Part shown: positions 17,196-24,852 of the stretch, piece after piece
Layout: each line of letters starts with the position of its first letter
How positions within the stretch are numbered: position 1 is the stretch's first letter
Assembly (NCBI RefSeq): GCF_016482825.1
Contig: NZ_JAEMNV010000001.1
Span: 434,001 to 498,000 of the forward strand
DNA: 64,000 bases
Direction of reading: 5' to 3'
From: Antrihabitans stalagmiti
GTDB taxonomy: Bacteria > Actinomycetota > Actinomycetes > Mycobacteriales > Mycobacteriaceae
Program-made: the position numbers and the translations under genes
The notes under the pieces: generated by a model
The model's database searches: none
What the model was told of the DNA's origin: nothing
Seen by the model: only the letters and a program-made list of their open reading frames with translations

Positions 17196-17623
17196 CCCGC
17201 GACTCGCACCTGCGTCAGGACGGCGTCGGTGGAATGCAGTTCGACCTCGAACGTGCCGGGGATGTCGGCTTTGAACTCGAGCTTTCCTGGAACGCCTGGC
17301 TGTAGTTCGGCGGTCTGGTCGTAGCCGTGCAGATGCAGCTCGTCGGCTTTGTCGGAGGTGACCTGCAGGACGACGACAGCACCGCGCTGAACTTCGACCG
17401 TGTCGGGTCCGGACGTCTTTCGTCCGTCTACGACGGCGAAGACGAGCTGTGCGGGTTCCTGGGCAGAGGCGCTCGGGGCTGCCGCAGCCGAGGTCGTGTG
17501 ATCACTGGTATGGCCCGCTGGATGTTCCTCGGCGGAATCGTCCGAGCCGCAGCCGACGAGCGCACACGAGGCGACCGCGCAGGCGGCGATGATCAAGGAC
17601 TTTCGGCGAACGACAGTGCGCAT
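17192..17623 (-). CDS. Cupredoxin-like lipoprotein
   Basis: This 143-residue protein has a lipoprotein signal peptide ending in the lipobox A-L-V-G-C (Cys near residue 25), then a His/Ser/Ala-rich linker with several His (HPAGHTSDHTT) and a beta-rich domain resembling cupredoxins ('VLQVTSDKADELHLHGYD'). After lipidation it would face outward on the cell membrane. The H-x-H pair in 'LHLHGY' is typical for cupredoxin-like domains, though a full type-1 copper site (His, Cys, His, Met) is not complete. It is the first gene of the unit and overlaps the next gene by 4 bp (GTGA), so it likely works with the membrane protein. Confidence 0.8.
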   Translation of the reverse strand: MRTVVRRKSLIIAACAVASCALVGCGSDDSAEEHPAGHTSDHTTSAAAAPSASAQEPAQLVFAVVDGRKTSGPDTVEVQRGAVVVLQVTSDKADELHLHGYDQTAELQPGVPGKLEFKADIPGTFEVELHSTDAVLTQVRVAG

Positions 17624-17736
17624 GGTTTCGGAACCCCTCGTTGCGTCGCGAAATGAGTGTTACCGGAAGTAACGTACAGAATCGGCGCGAGATGCGATAG
17701 CCCGGTCCTGATTGGGACCAGGGTAACGAGGTCGGG

Positions 17737-18201
17737 TCAGAACACCCAGCCGCGCAGCGCGAGGAAACGCGCTCCGCCTACTGCGGCACTGACGGCGATG
17801 ACCAGCAATGCCGAGGCCATGCTGCTGGTTCCGGGGAACGCAAAGCTGATGAAGGCAAGTGCCGATGCGCTGAAAGCCAAGCCGATCGCGGCGAGGCCGC
17901 CGCCCTCCCACTGAGCTGCAAACCAACTGACGCGACCGGCGGCCTGGAAGGTGAGGCGGCGATGCAGCTCGTTGGCAAGCATGGTGCTCGCGATTGCTCC
18001 GAGAACGTTGGCAACCTGTGGGCCTTGGTTGCGAAAGGCGATGAAGGCGGCGAAGTACAGGATGTTGCTCAAACCACCGACTGCGGCGAAGCGAACCAGT
18101 TGCGCCACAGCGCCGTTGCCGCTGCGGATACCGCTGAATACGTCCGCGGGCATGCGAACACGATGATCTGCGACTGCCCACTGGGTGTCGGTAAGAATCA
18201 T
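17737..18201 (-). CDS. GtrA-family membrane protein
   Basis: This 154-residue protein has four membrane helices and the GtrA family pattern ('LVRFAAVGGLSNILYFAAFIA', later 'NELHRRLTF'). GtrA-like proteins take part in moving lipid-linked sugars across the membrane or anchor glycosyltransferases in envelope glycan synthesis. No glycosyltransferase gene is adjacent. It starts with ATG at 18199-18201 behind GAGGAAG and is divergent from a TetR gene across 188 bp that holds two dyads. Confidence 0.85.
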   Translation of the reverse strand: MILTDTQWAVADHRVRMPADVFSGIRSGNGAVAQLVRFAAVGGLSNILYFAAFIAFRNQGPQVANVLGAIASTMLANELHRRLTFQAAGRVSWFAAQWEGGGLAAIGLAFSASALAFISFAFPGTSSMASALLVIAVSAAVGGARFLALRGWVF

Positions 18202-18238
18202 CGTGGCACTTCCTCGAGCTCACAATCGGAGGACCATT

Positions 18239-18267
18239 CTCCGGTTACTAATTTAGCATAACTGGAG
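18239..18267. promoter_or_regulatory. Imperfect dyad upstream of the GtrA gene
   Basis: Nine-nt arms CTCCGGTTA (18239-18247) and TAACTGGAG (18259-18267) pair with one mismatch around an AT-rich 11-nt centre. It lies 38-66 bp upstream of the leftward GtrA start codon, a place for an operator or promoter element. It does not resemble the TetR dyads nearby. Confidence 0.35.
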
Positions 18268-18347
18268 TTTCGGACTCCACTTAGTTTTTTCCACTCGACG
18301 TGTGATCTGTGCGACAAGAAAATTCGCAACAGGCGCGCCTCAGCTTT

Positions 18348-18365
18348 ACATGCAGGCGCGAATGT
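18348..18365. promoter_or_regulatory. Candidate TetR operator, copy 1 (upstream of tetR)
   Basis: The 18-nt sequence ACATGCAGGCGCGAATGT has ACAT/ATGT ends inside a longer TTACAT...ATGTAA dyad. It matches 13 of 18 positions of the perfect palindrome at 19079-19096. It lies 24 bp upstream of the TetR start, fitting autoregulation. Confidence 0.55.
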
Positions 18366-18389
18366 AATAGCGGCTGATACTCTCGATCG

Positions 18390-19040
18390 GTGCCTCCCGC
18401 CGCCAGAACGACCCCGCCGGCGCGTCGTACGCAGGAGCAACGCAGCAGTGAGATGCGTACTCGACTGCTCGACGCGACGATCGAATGCCTCGTCGAATAC
18501 GGCTACGTCGGCACTACTACTCCACGTGTCGCGGAGAAGGCAGGCGTGACCCGCGGCGCTCAGGTACATCACTTCGGTTCCAAGACCGATCTCGTCGTGG
18601 CGGCCATCAGGCACCTTGCGGCGAAGCGGACCGACGCGGTGATCCGCGACATCGGCAGCGTGCAGGCGAATCCGGATCCGCTCGGCGCGATGTTCGACCT
18701 GCTGTGGGACATTCATTCCGGTCCGATATTCATTGCCACGGTTGAACTGTGGGTCGCTGGACGTACGGATCCGCAGCTGGGTCGCGAGGTGGCGAAGTTC
18801 GAACCGGTAGTCGTCAATTCGATGATGACGCTGCTCGCAGAGGCCATGCCCGCTCCTGTCCTCAAACCGATGCGCGACTTCCTCTATACGGCGATGGACG
18901 CGCTGCGGGGGATCCTGATTTCGAGCTACGTCGATGCCGACCCCGACCGCGCACGACGCAGGTGGGACCGGGCAAGCGCCAACCTTCGTCGAATCGCAGC
19001 GCCCGAACTCGAAAGCTGGGCGGGCAACCGGGCTCGGTGA
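18390..19040 (+). CDS. TetR-family regulator of the adjacent acyl-CoA catabolic operon
   Basis: This 216-residue protein has an N-terminal TetR helix-turn-helix (about 22-68, '[19 protein letters not shown]') and a mostly helical ligand domain. It begins at a GTG and is followed after 64 bp by the thiolase gene of a six-gene degradation operon in the same direction. Similar 18-nt dyads lie upstream of it and between it and the thiolase gene, so it probably represses itself and the operon and is released by an acyl-CoA intermediate, as with many TetR regulators of fatty acid or steroid genes. The ligand is inferred, not shown. Confidence 0.88.
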   Translation: MPPAARTTPPARRTQEQRSSEMRTRLLDATIECLVEYGYVGTTTPRVAEKAGVTRGAQVHHFGSKTDLVVAAIRHLAAKRTDAVIRDIGSVQANPDPLGAMFDLLWDIHSGPIFIATVELWVAGRTDPQLGREVAKFEPVVVNSMMTLLAEAMPAPVLKPMRDFLYTAMDALRGILISSYVDADPDRARRRWDRASANLRRIAAPELESWAGNRAR

Positions 19041-19078
19041 CGGTCGGCGAGTTGCGCTGAACGTTCGCTTGCCTCATT

Positions 19079-19096
19079 ACATACACGCCTGTATGT
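19079..19096. promoter_or_regulatory. Candidate TetR operator, copy 2 (upstream of thiolase gene)
   Basis: The 18-nt sequence ACATACACGCCTGTATGT has perfect 7-nt arms around CGCC. It lies 8 bp before the thiolase start codon, where a bound repressor would block transcription or initiation. Similar to the dyad at 18348-18365. Confidence 0.65.
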
Positions 19097-19104
19097 TTGT
19101 AAGT

Positions 19105-20301
19105 ATGGCCAACAACAAGGTGTACGTCATCGGCGTCGGTATGACGAAGTTCGAGAAACCGGGCAGCAAGGACTGGGACTACCCGGACATGGCGCGCGAG
19201 TCCGGTACCAAAGCGCTGGCGGATGCAGGCATCGACTACCGCGAAGTTCAAGAGGCATATGTCGGATATGTCTACGGCGAGTCGACATCGGGGCAGCGCG
19301 CGATCTACGAACTCGGGATGACCGGCATTCCGGTGGTCAACGTCAACAACAACTGTTCGACGGGGTCGACGGCGCTCTACCTGGCGGCGCGCGCCGTCAA
19401 AGGTGGGTTGGCCGACTGCACGATCGCGCTCGGCTTCGAGAAGATGAACCCAGGCTCGCTCGGCGTCACCTTCGAGGACCGCGAGCAGCCGATGGCCATC
19501 CACTTCAACAAGATGGCTGAGATTTCGGAGGTCGTGTTCCCGCCCGCGTCCTGGCTGTTCGGCGCGGCAGGCAAAGAACACATGGACACCTACGGCACCA
19601 CCGCGGAACACTTCGCGAAGATCGGCTACAAGAACCACAAGCATTCGGTCAACAATCCGTACGCCCAGTTCCAGGACGCGTACACCCTCGACCAGATCAA
19701 AGACGCCAAGATGATCTACCCACCGTCGGGGATCACCAAGTTGCAGTGCTCGCCGACTTCGGACGGATCGGGTGCCGCGATCCTGGCGTCGGAGGCGTTC
19801 GTCGACAAACACGGCCTCGCCGGGCAAGCCGTCGAAATCGTCGGCCAGGCAATGACCACCGACTTCGAGTCGTCCTTCGACGGCACAGCGAAGAACATCA
19901 TCGGCTACGACATGAACGTGCAAGCGGCACGGTCGGTGTACGAGCAGTCCGGTCTCGGAGCCGACGACTTCCAGGTGATCGAGTTGCACGACTGCTTCTC
20001 CGCCAACGAACTGCTGCTCTACGAGGCGCTGGGCCTCTGCGGTGAGGGCGAAGCGGGCAAGTTGCTCGACAACGACGACACCACCTACGGCGGACGCTGG
20101 GTCGTCAACCCGTCGGGCGGGCTCATCTCGAAGGGCCATCCGCTCGGCGCAACAGGCTTGGCGCAATGCGCCGAACTGACCTGGCAACTGCGCGGTACCG
20201 CAGACAAGCGCCAGGTCGAGAATGTCACCGCCGCTCTGCAGCACAACATCGGCCTCGGCGGCGCGGCTGTTGTCACCGCCTACCAGCGTGCCGAGCGCTG
20301 A
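19105..20301 (+). CDS. SCP-x/Ltp-type thiolase
   Basis: This 398-residue protein is a thiolase-like lipid-transfer protein of the SCP-x type, resembling mycobacterial Ltp1. It has the nucleophile Cys84 in '[11 protein letters not shown]', the H-D-C-F motif ('[12 protein letters not shown]') and the final '[10 protein letters not shown]' loop. Such enzymes cleave 3-ketoacyl-CoA, often with branched or cyclic acyl chains, or perform retro-aldol side-chain cleavage. I use the ATG at 19105 because the perfect dyad just upstream would otherwise lie inside the gene. It is the first of six co-directional catabolic genes. The substrate is unknown; sterol-type or branched chains are plausible. Confidence 0.88.
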   Translation: MANNKVYVIGVGMTKFEKPGSKDWDYPDMARESGTKALADAGIDYREVQEAYVGYVYGESTSGQRAIYELGMTGIPVVNVNNNCSTGSTALYLAARAVKGGLADCTIALGFEKMNPGSLGVTFEDREQPMAIHFNKMAEISEVVFPPASWLFGAAGKEHMDTYGTTAEHFAKIGYKNHKHSVNNPYAQFQDAYTLDQIKDAKMIYPPSGITKLQCSPTSDGSGAAILASEAFVDKHGLAGQAVEIVGQAMTTDFESSFDGTAKNIIGYDMNVQAARSVYEQSGLGADDFQVIELHDCFSANELLLYEALGLCGEGEAGKLLDNDDTTYGGRWVVNPSGGLISKGHPLGATGLAQCAELTWQLRGTADKRQVENVTAALQHNIGLGGAAVVTAYQRAER

Positions 20302-20361
20302 ACCGCTACTACCCACCTCCGCAACAACATTCGACCCGCCACACTCAACGAGGAGAAAACC

Positions 20362-20802
20362 ATGGGACACATCGAAGCAACCAAGAACCTGACAGCCGGC
20401 CCCGCAGCAGTGTGGGCGACGGTGTCGGATCCCGGAACCTGGGACAAGTGGTTCACCATTCACGAACGCTGGATCGAAGAGCCACCGGCGACCCTCACCG
20501 AAGGCGCCAAGCTCACCGCCAAGATCATGATGCTCGGAATGGCGAACAAGATCGATTGGACCGTCGAATCGGTCGACGCCCCGAACTCGCTCGTCCTCGC
20601 CGGCGTCGGCATGGCAGGGGTCAAGACGCAGTTCTCCTTCACGATCGAGCCGGACGGCGACGGCACCAAGTTCGCGGTATCGGGTGACTTCGAAGGTGCA
20701 CTCATCAAGGGCGCGCTCGGCAAAGCGGTCGAGAAGGACGGTCTCAAGCAGCTCGACAAGACGCTCGAGCAGTTGGACGCACTCGCAGCTGCGTCGGCCT
20801 GA
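20362..20802 (+). CDS. SRPBCC (CoxG/polyketide cyclase-like) protein
   Basis: This 146-residue protein has the START/SRPBCC fold signature: 'ATKNLTAGPAAVWATVSDPGTWDKW' type N-terminus with the conserved VWxxxSDPxxWxxW pattern, followed by alternating beta strands and a long C-terminal helix. The fold forms a hydrophobic pocket that binds lipids or aromatic compounds. In acyl-CoA operons such proteins may carry or shield a hydrophobic intermediate. The start is preceded by GAGGAG. No catalytic residues can be named. Confidence 0.8.
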   Translation: MGHIEATKNLTAGPAAVWATVSDPGTWDKWFTIHERWIEEPPATLTEGAKLTAKIMMLGMANKIDWTVESVDAPNSLVLAGVGMAGVKTQFSFTIEPDGDGTKFAVSGDFEGALIKGALGKAVEKDGLKQLDKTLEQLDALAAASA

Positions 20803-20829
20803 CCCGAATTCGAGCACGGGAGAACAGGT

Positions 20830-21696
20830 ATGGACGAAGTACTGCAGTTCGACGACGCCGGGTTGGACGTGTGGAGTGACGAGGACAGTTTCGAGGTCAC
20901 CAGGGAACGGCTGATCGAATACGCGAAAGCGACGAACGATCCGATCGCAGCCCACCTCGACGGCGAGGTGGCATCACCGGTCTTCAACATCGTTCCGGTG
21001 TTCGAGTCCCTTCTCGTACCTGCGGTCGATGTGATGCCGGTCGAGCTGATCCCGCGCATCGTGCACGGCGAGCAAGACTTTCATTTCCACCGGGCAACGA
21101 AGCCGGGCGACAAGCTGGTCTCACGCGGCAAGATGACCGGCTACGAAGGACTCGACAACGGCACCCGGGCAACGATCTTGCTCGAATGCCGGACCGAGGA
21201 CGGCGAACTGGTCAACGAGCAGTACGTCACCTGTTTCGTGCGAGGTTTCAACGCGGGCAAGAAGATCGGTCAGCTGAGTCCGAGCCACAAGTTCGATCCA
21301 ACGCTGCGCGATCAGGCTCCTGTCGCCAAGGTGACGCAGCACTTCGACGAGGATCAGACGTTCCGGTACGCGCCCGCCGCAGGGGATCCGATGCCGATTC
21401 ATCTGGATGCCGAGGTCGCCCGCGATTCCGGCCTCCCCGGCATCATCGGGCACGGACTGTGCACGATGGCGTTCACCTCGTGGGCCGTGTTGACCGAGGT
21501 CGGTGGCTCGGATGTGAATCGGCTCGAACGGTTTGCGGTGCGCTTCTCGAAGATGGTCATCCCAGGCGACGACCTGGAGACGCGAATCTGGCAGGTCGGC
21601 ACCGAGAACGGCTCCACCACTTACGCGTTCGAAACCGCTCGCGGCGACGACCTCGTCATCACCGACGGCCTTGCCGTCATAACAAACGACAACTAG
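20830..21696 (+). CDS. MaoC-type double-hotdog enoyl-CoA hydratase
   Basis: This 288-residue protein has two hotdog domains in one chain, as in hydratase-2 type enzymes. The second half carries the active-site pattern 'YAPAAGDPMPIHLD' followed by 'GIIGHGLCTM', equivalent to the R-specific hydratase motif with the catalytic Asp and His. The N-terminal half lacks this motif and probably binds the acyl chain. It would hydrate 2-enoyl-CoA to 3-hydroxyacyl-CoA, the step after the acyl-CoA dehydrogenase two genes downstream and before the SDR. A 71-nt repeat begins at the base after its stop. Confidence 0.87.
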   Translation: MDEVLQFDDAGLDVWSDEDSFEVTRERLIEYAKATNDPIAAHLDGEVASPVFNIVPVFESLLVPAVDVMPVELIPRIVHGEQDFHFHRATKPGDKLVSRGKMTGYEGLDNGTRATILLECRTEDGELVNEQYVTCFVRGFNAGKKIGQLSPSHKFDPTLRDQAPVAKVTQHFDEDQTFRYAPAAGDPMPIHLDAEVARDSGLPGIIGHGLCTMAFTSWAVLTEVGGSDVNRLERFAVRFSKMVIPGDDLETRIWQVGTENGSTTYAFETARGDDLVITDGLAVITNDN

Positions 21697-21767
21697 GGCG
21701 CTCCGCGCCTCGTGCGTCTTTTCGGAGGCCCTGACCTCCGAAAAGACTCACGAGGCGACTTGTCGCC
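21697..21767. repeat. 71-nt three-hairpin element, copy A
   Basis: Three hairpins in a row. Outer left is GGCGC-TCC-GCGCC (21697-21709). The central 18-nt arms (21711-21728 and 21735-21752) share the core GTCTTTTCGGAGG and have one mismatch. Outer right is GGCGAC-TT-GTCGCC (21754-21767). It starts at the base after the MaoC gene stop and lies inside the operon, 24 bp before the SDR start. Copies at 32314 and 49236. Confidence 0.85.
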
Positions 21768-21791
21768 CGCACTTTTCGAGAAGGATTTCTT

Positions 21792-22664
21792 ATGGGTGCA
21801 TTGGATGGGCGGGTGGCCGTCATCACGGGTGCCGGACGCGGTATCGGCCGCGAACACGCGTTGCTGTTCGCACGGGAAGGCGCATCGGTTGTCGTCAACG
21901 ATCTCGGGGGTAGCAACTCGGGCGAGGGAACCGACGCCGGACCTGCACAGCAGGTAGTCGACGAGATTGTCGCCGCGGGCGGAAGAGCTGTTGCCAATAC
22001 GGACAACGTCGCAACCTGGGCCGGTGCGCAGGCGCTGGTACAGCAGGCGATCGACGATTTCGGGCAGTTGGACGTCGTCGTGAACAACGCGGGCATACTG
22101 CGCGACAACTTCATCGCATCGATGGAGGAGTCGCAGTGGGACGCGGTGCTCGCGGTTCACCTGAAAGGCCATGCGGCGGTGCTGCATCACGCCGCAGTGT
22201 ACTGGAAGGCGCAGTCCAAGTTGGGCAATCGACCCAACGCCGCGGTGATCAACACCGCGTCGGCGTCGGGGGTCACGGTTCCCCAACCGGGGCAGACGAA
22301 CTACGGCGCAGCCAAGGCAGGCATCGCAGCGCTCACACTCGTTGCCGCCGACGAGTTGGAGCGCTACGGCGTGCGGGTGAACGCAATCGCGCCTATCGCT
22401 CGCACCCGCCTCACCGAAGCGACGCCTGGTATGGGCGCGATCTTCTCTGCCGAGGTCGAGGAAGGCGAGTTCGACTACTTCAGCCCGGCCAACATCTCTC
22501 CGGTCGTTGCCTACCTGGCAACGGAAAAGTGCCCGCTGACGGGTCAGGTATTCGCCGTGCAGGGTGGCGCCATCTCGACTCTGCAGGGCTGGACCGACGT
22601 CTCGACGATCGAGACCGAAGGCCCGTGGCTGATCGACGATATCGCCGACCGCCTGCCGAACTGA
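21792..22664 (+). CDS. Short-chain dehydrogenase (3-hydroxyacyl-CoA dehydrogenase type)
   Basis: This 290-residue SDR has the NAD-binding motif 'TGAGRGIG' near residues 12-19, 'NNAGILRD' near residue 100, a catalytic Ser in 'NTASASG' and the Y-x-x-x-K pair in 'NYGAAKAG'. Its closest relatives by motif are SDRs of peroxisomal multifunctional type that oxidise 3-hydroxyacyl-CoA to 3-ketoacyl-CoA. In this operon it would supply the thiolase. The acidic residue in 'VVVNDLGG' after the second strand favours NAD over NADP. Confidence 0.88.
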   Translation: MGALDGRVAVITGAGRGIGREHALLFAREGASVVVNDLGGSNSGEGTDAGPAQQVVDEIVAAGGRAVANTDNVATWAGAQALVQQAIDDFGQLDVVVNNAGILRDNFIASMEESQWDAVLAVHLKGHAAVLHHAAVYWKAQSKLGNRPNAAVINTASASGVTVPQPGQTNYGAAKAGIAALTLVAADELERYGVRVNAIAPIARTRLTEATPGMGAIFSAEVEEGEFDYFSPANISPVVAYLATEKCPLTGQVFAVQGGAISTLQGWTDVSTIETEGPWLIDDIADRLPN

Positions 22665-22694
22665 GCAATTCATTTCTCGTACAAAGGAGTACGC

Positions 22695-23954
22695 ATGATC
22701 GAATGGTCCGATACCGACCTGATGATGCGCGACGCAGTTCGCGAATTCATCGATAAAGAGATCCGCCCCAACATCGATGCACTCGAGCACGGTGACCTGC
22801 CGCCGTACGCGATCCTGCGAAAATTGTTCAGCGAGTTCGGCATCGACGTCATGGCAGCCGAGGCCGCCAAGACGTTGTTGGAGAAGGAACGCGCCAAGGA
22901 AGCGGCTATCGCTGCCGGGGAACCCAAGCCGGAGAAAAAATCCAAGTCGGGTGCAGGTGACATGGCCGCCCAGGCCTCCATGGGACTCGTCGTCGTGAGC
23001 GAACTCGCAGGCGTGAGCCTAGGAATGGTTGCGGCGGTGGGCGTGAGCCTCGGCCTCGGCGCCGCAACGATCATGTCGCGAGGCACCCTCGCTCAGAAGG
23101 AGCGGTGGCTTACCGACATCCTGACGCTGGAAAAGGTTGCAGCGTGGGCGATCACCGAACCCGACTCGGGTTCGGACGCGTTCGGAGGTATGAAGACCTA
23201 CGTCAAGCGTGACGGCGACGACTACATTCTCAACGGTCAGAAGACCTTCATCACCAACGGCCCGTTTGCCGACACGGTCGTCGTGTACGCCAAGCTCGAC
23301 GAGGGTGACAACGCCGACAAACGGAACCGCAAGGTGTTGACGTTTGTGCTCGATTCGGGCATGGAGGGCTTCACACAAGGTAAGCCGTTCAAGAAGATGG
23401 GTATGCACTCCTCGCCGACCGGTGAGCTGTTCTTCTCCAATGTCCGCCTCGGCAAGGATCGCCTGCTCGGGGAGACCGAGGAACACACGGGCGGCGACGG
23501 ACGCGAAAGCGCGCGTTCGAGTTTCACCGCAGAACGGGTCGGTGTAGCCGTGTTGGCGCTCGGCATCATCAACGAATGTCACCGGCTGTCGGTCGACTAT
23601 GCGAAGAGTCGAACGCTGTGGGGTCAGGAGATCGGCAACTTCCAACTCATCCAGCTCAAGCTGGCGAAGATGGAAGTAGCGCGAATCAATGTGCAGAACA
23701 TGGTGTTCCAGGCCGTCGAAGGGTTGAAGGCAGGCAAGATGCCGTCGCTGGCCGAGGCGTCCGCGATGAAGCTGTACAGCTCGGAAGCAGCGACCGAGGT
23801 GGCGATGGAGGCGGTCCAGCTGTTCGGCGGCAACGGCTACATGACCGAGTACCGCGTCGAGCAATTGGCCCGAGATGCGAAGTCGCTCATGATCTATGCG
23901 GGCAGCAACGAAATTCAGGTGACCCACATCGCGAAGGGACTCCTGAGTAGATGA
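22695..23954 (+). CDS. Acyl-CoA dehydrogenase with altered catalytic-base position
   Basis: This 419-residue flavoenzyme has the acyl-CoA dehydrogenase fold: 'AWAITEPDSGSDAFGG' FAD/acyl loop in the middle domain and a C-terminal helical domain with 'QLFGGNGYMTEYRVEQLARDAKSLMIYAG'-type signature. Two features are odd. At the position of the medium-chain enzyme's catalytic Glu (IYEGT), this protein has Ala402 (IYAGS), so the base must lie elsewhere, as in isovaleryl-CoA and long-chain enzymes. Residues about 57-90 form an extra Lys/Ala/Glu-rich stretch (KPEKKSKSG) after the first helices. It overlaps the next gene by 4 bp (ATGA). Confidence 0.88.
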   Translation: MIEWSDTDLMMRDAVREFIDKEIRPNIDALEHGDLPPYAILRKLFSEFGIDVMAAEAAKTLLEKERAKEAAIAAGEPKPEKKSKSGAGDMAAQASMGLVVVSELAGVSLGMVAAVGVSLGLGAATIMSRGTLAQKERWLTDILTLEKVAAWAITEPDSGSDAFGGMKTYVKRDGDDYILNGQKTFITNGPFADTVVVYAKLDEGDNADKRNRKVLTFVLDSGMEGFTQGKPFKKMGMHSSPTGELFFSNVRLGKDRLLGETEEHTGGDGRESARSSFTAERVGVAVLALGIINECHRLSVDYAKSRTLWGQEIGNFQLIQLKLAKMEVARINVQNMVFQAVEGLKAGKMPSLAEASAMKLYSSEAATEVAMEAVQLFGGNGYMTEYRVEQLARDAKSLMIYAGSNEIQVTHIAKGLLSR

Positions 23955-24802
23955 TCACGGAAACCCGGGTGTGCCACGGCGGCGTGCATACCCGGGTTCT
24001 CTCCGTGCAGGGGGACGGCACGCCTGTCGTTCTGCTGCATGGTTACGCCGACAGTGCGGATACCTGGCGAGCGCTGCTTGCGCTGTTCGACAACGCAGGC
24101 CGAGCGGCAATCGCTGTGGACCTGCCGGGATTCGGCAAGGCCGATCGTCGAGCAGCTGGACCGATTCTGCCGCAGTTGGATTCGTTCATAGACGCACTGC
24201 TCGAAGAGTCCGATCGGCCACTGGTGCTGATGGGAAACTCGCTGGGTGCGTGTGTCTCGGTGCGTGCCGCCGCTCGGCGTCCGAACCGTGTCGAGGCGGT
24301 GATCACCGTCGACGAGCCGATCCTGGCCGATCACTGGGTAGCGCGTTATGTCCGTCGGCGACGTGCGCCGAGATTGCCGAGCCTGCTGCTGGCGGGAGCT
24401 CGGGTCCCGCGCCGACCCCTCGAGTACTCGGTCGAACTCGTCTTCAAGCGATTGCTGTACAGCGAGCCTTCCGCAGCGGATCCAGCCGTGATCGCACGTT
24501 GGGTCGAGTCGGTACCTGATTCGCGTGCCCTCGCCGGACTCGCGAACGGCGCGATTGCGGTCGCCCGTGAAACCCGAACGGGATACTCGGGCATGACGAT
24601 CGAGTGTCCGACCCTGATCGTCCACGGTGCGAAGGACGTGATCATCCCAGTCGCGTCGAGTCGTATGCTGCACGCGTTGATTCCGAACAGCGAATTGGTG
24701 GTGATGCCGAAATCCGGGCATTGCCCACAGCTCGACGATCCGGCGGGGCTTGCCGAGATCGTGCTGCCGTTTCTGTCGAACCGCGCCGGCGCGGGTCGGT
24801 AA
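23951..24802 (+). CDS. Alpha/beta-fold hydrolase
   Basis: This 283-residue hydrolase has the oxyanion motif 'VVLLHGYADS', nucleophile Ser97 in 'MGNSLGA', an acid in 'VHGAKDVIIP' and the final His in 'KSGHCPQLDDP'. It is translationally coupled to the acyl-CoA dehydrogenase (ATGA overlap). In this operon it may hydrolyse an ester or a ring-cleavage product, or act as a thioesterase; the sequence does not decide. It is the last gene of the operon and is followed at once by a hairpin. Confidence 0.87.
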   Translation: MITETRVCHGGVHTRVLSVQGDGTPVVLLHGYADSADTWRALLALFDNAGRAAIAVDLPGFGKADRRAAGPILPQLDSFIDALLEESDRPLVLMGNSLGACVSVRAAARRPNRVEAVITVDEPILADHWVARYVRRRRAPRLPSLLLAGARVPRRPLEYSVELVFKRLLYSEPSAADPAVIARWVESVPDSRALAGLANGAIAVARETRTGYSGMTIECPTLIVHGAKDVIIPVASSRMLHALIPNSELVVMPKSGHCPQLDDPAGLAEIVLPFLSNRAGAGR

Positions 24803-24827
24803 CTGCCCGACCTCGCGAACGGGCAGT
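24802..24827. terminator. Terminator of the catabolic operon
   Basis: Arms ACTGCCCG (24802-24809) and CGGGCAGT (24820-24827) form a perfect 8-bp stem around a 10-nt loop, starting at the last base of the hydrolase stop codon. It lies between convergent genes. Confidence 0.65.
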
Positions 24828-24852
24828 CGCATACGACCTGCGTATCGATCTG

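Noticed and set aside
18862-20955. A nearly 700-codon leftward frame opposite the thiolase gene
   Set aside because: It lies opposite the thiolase and parts of its neighbours, which have catalytic motifs and proper ribosome binding sites; no protein family is recognisable in the antisense frame.
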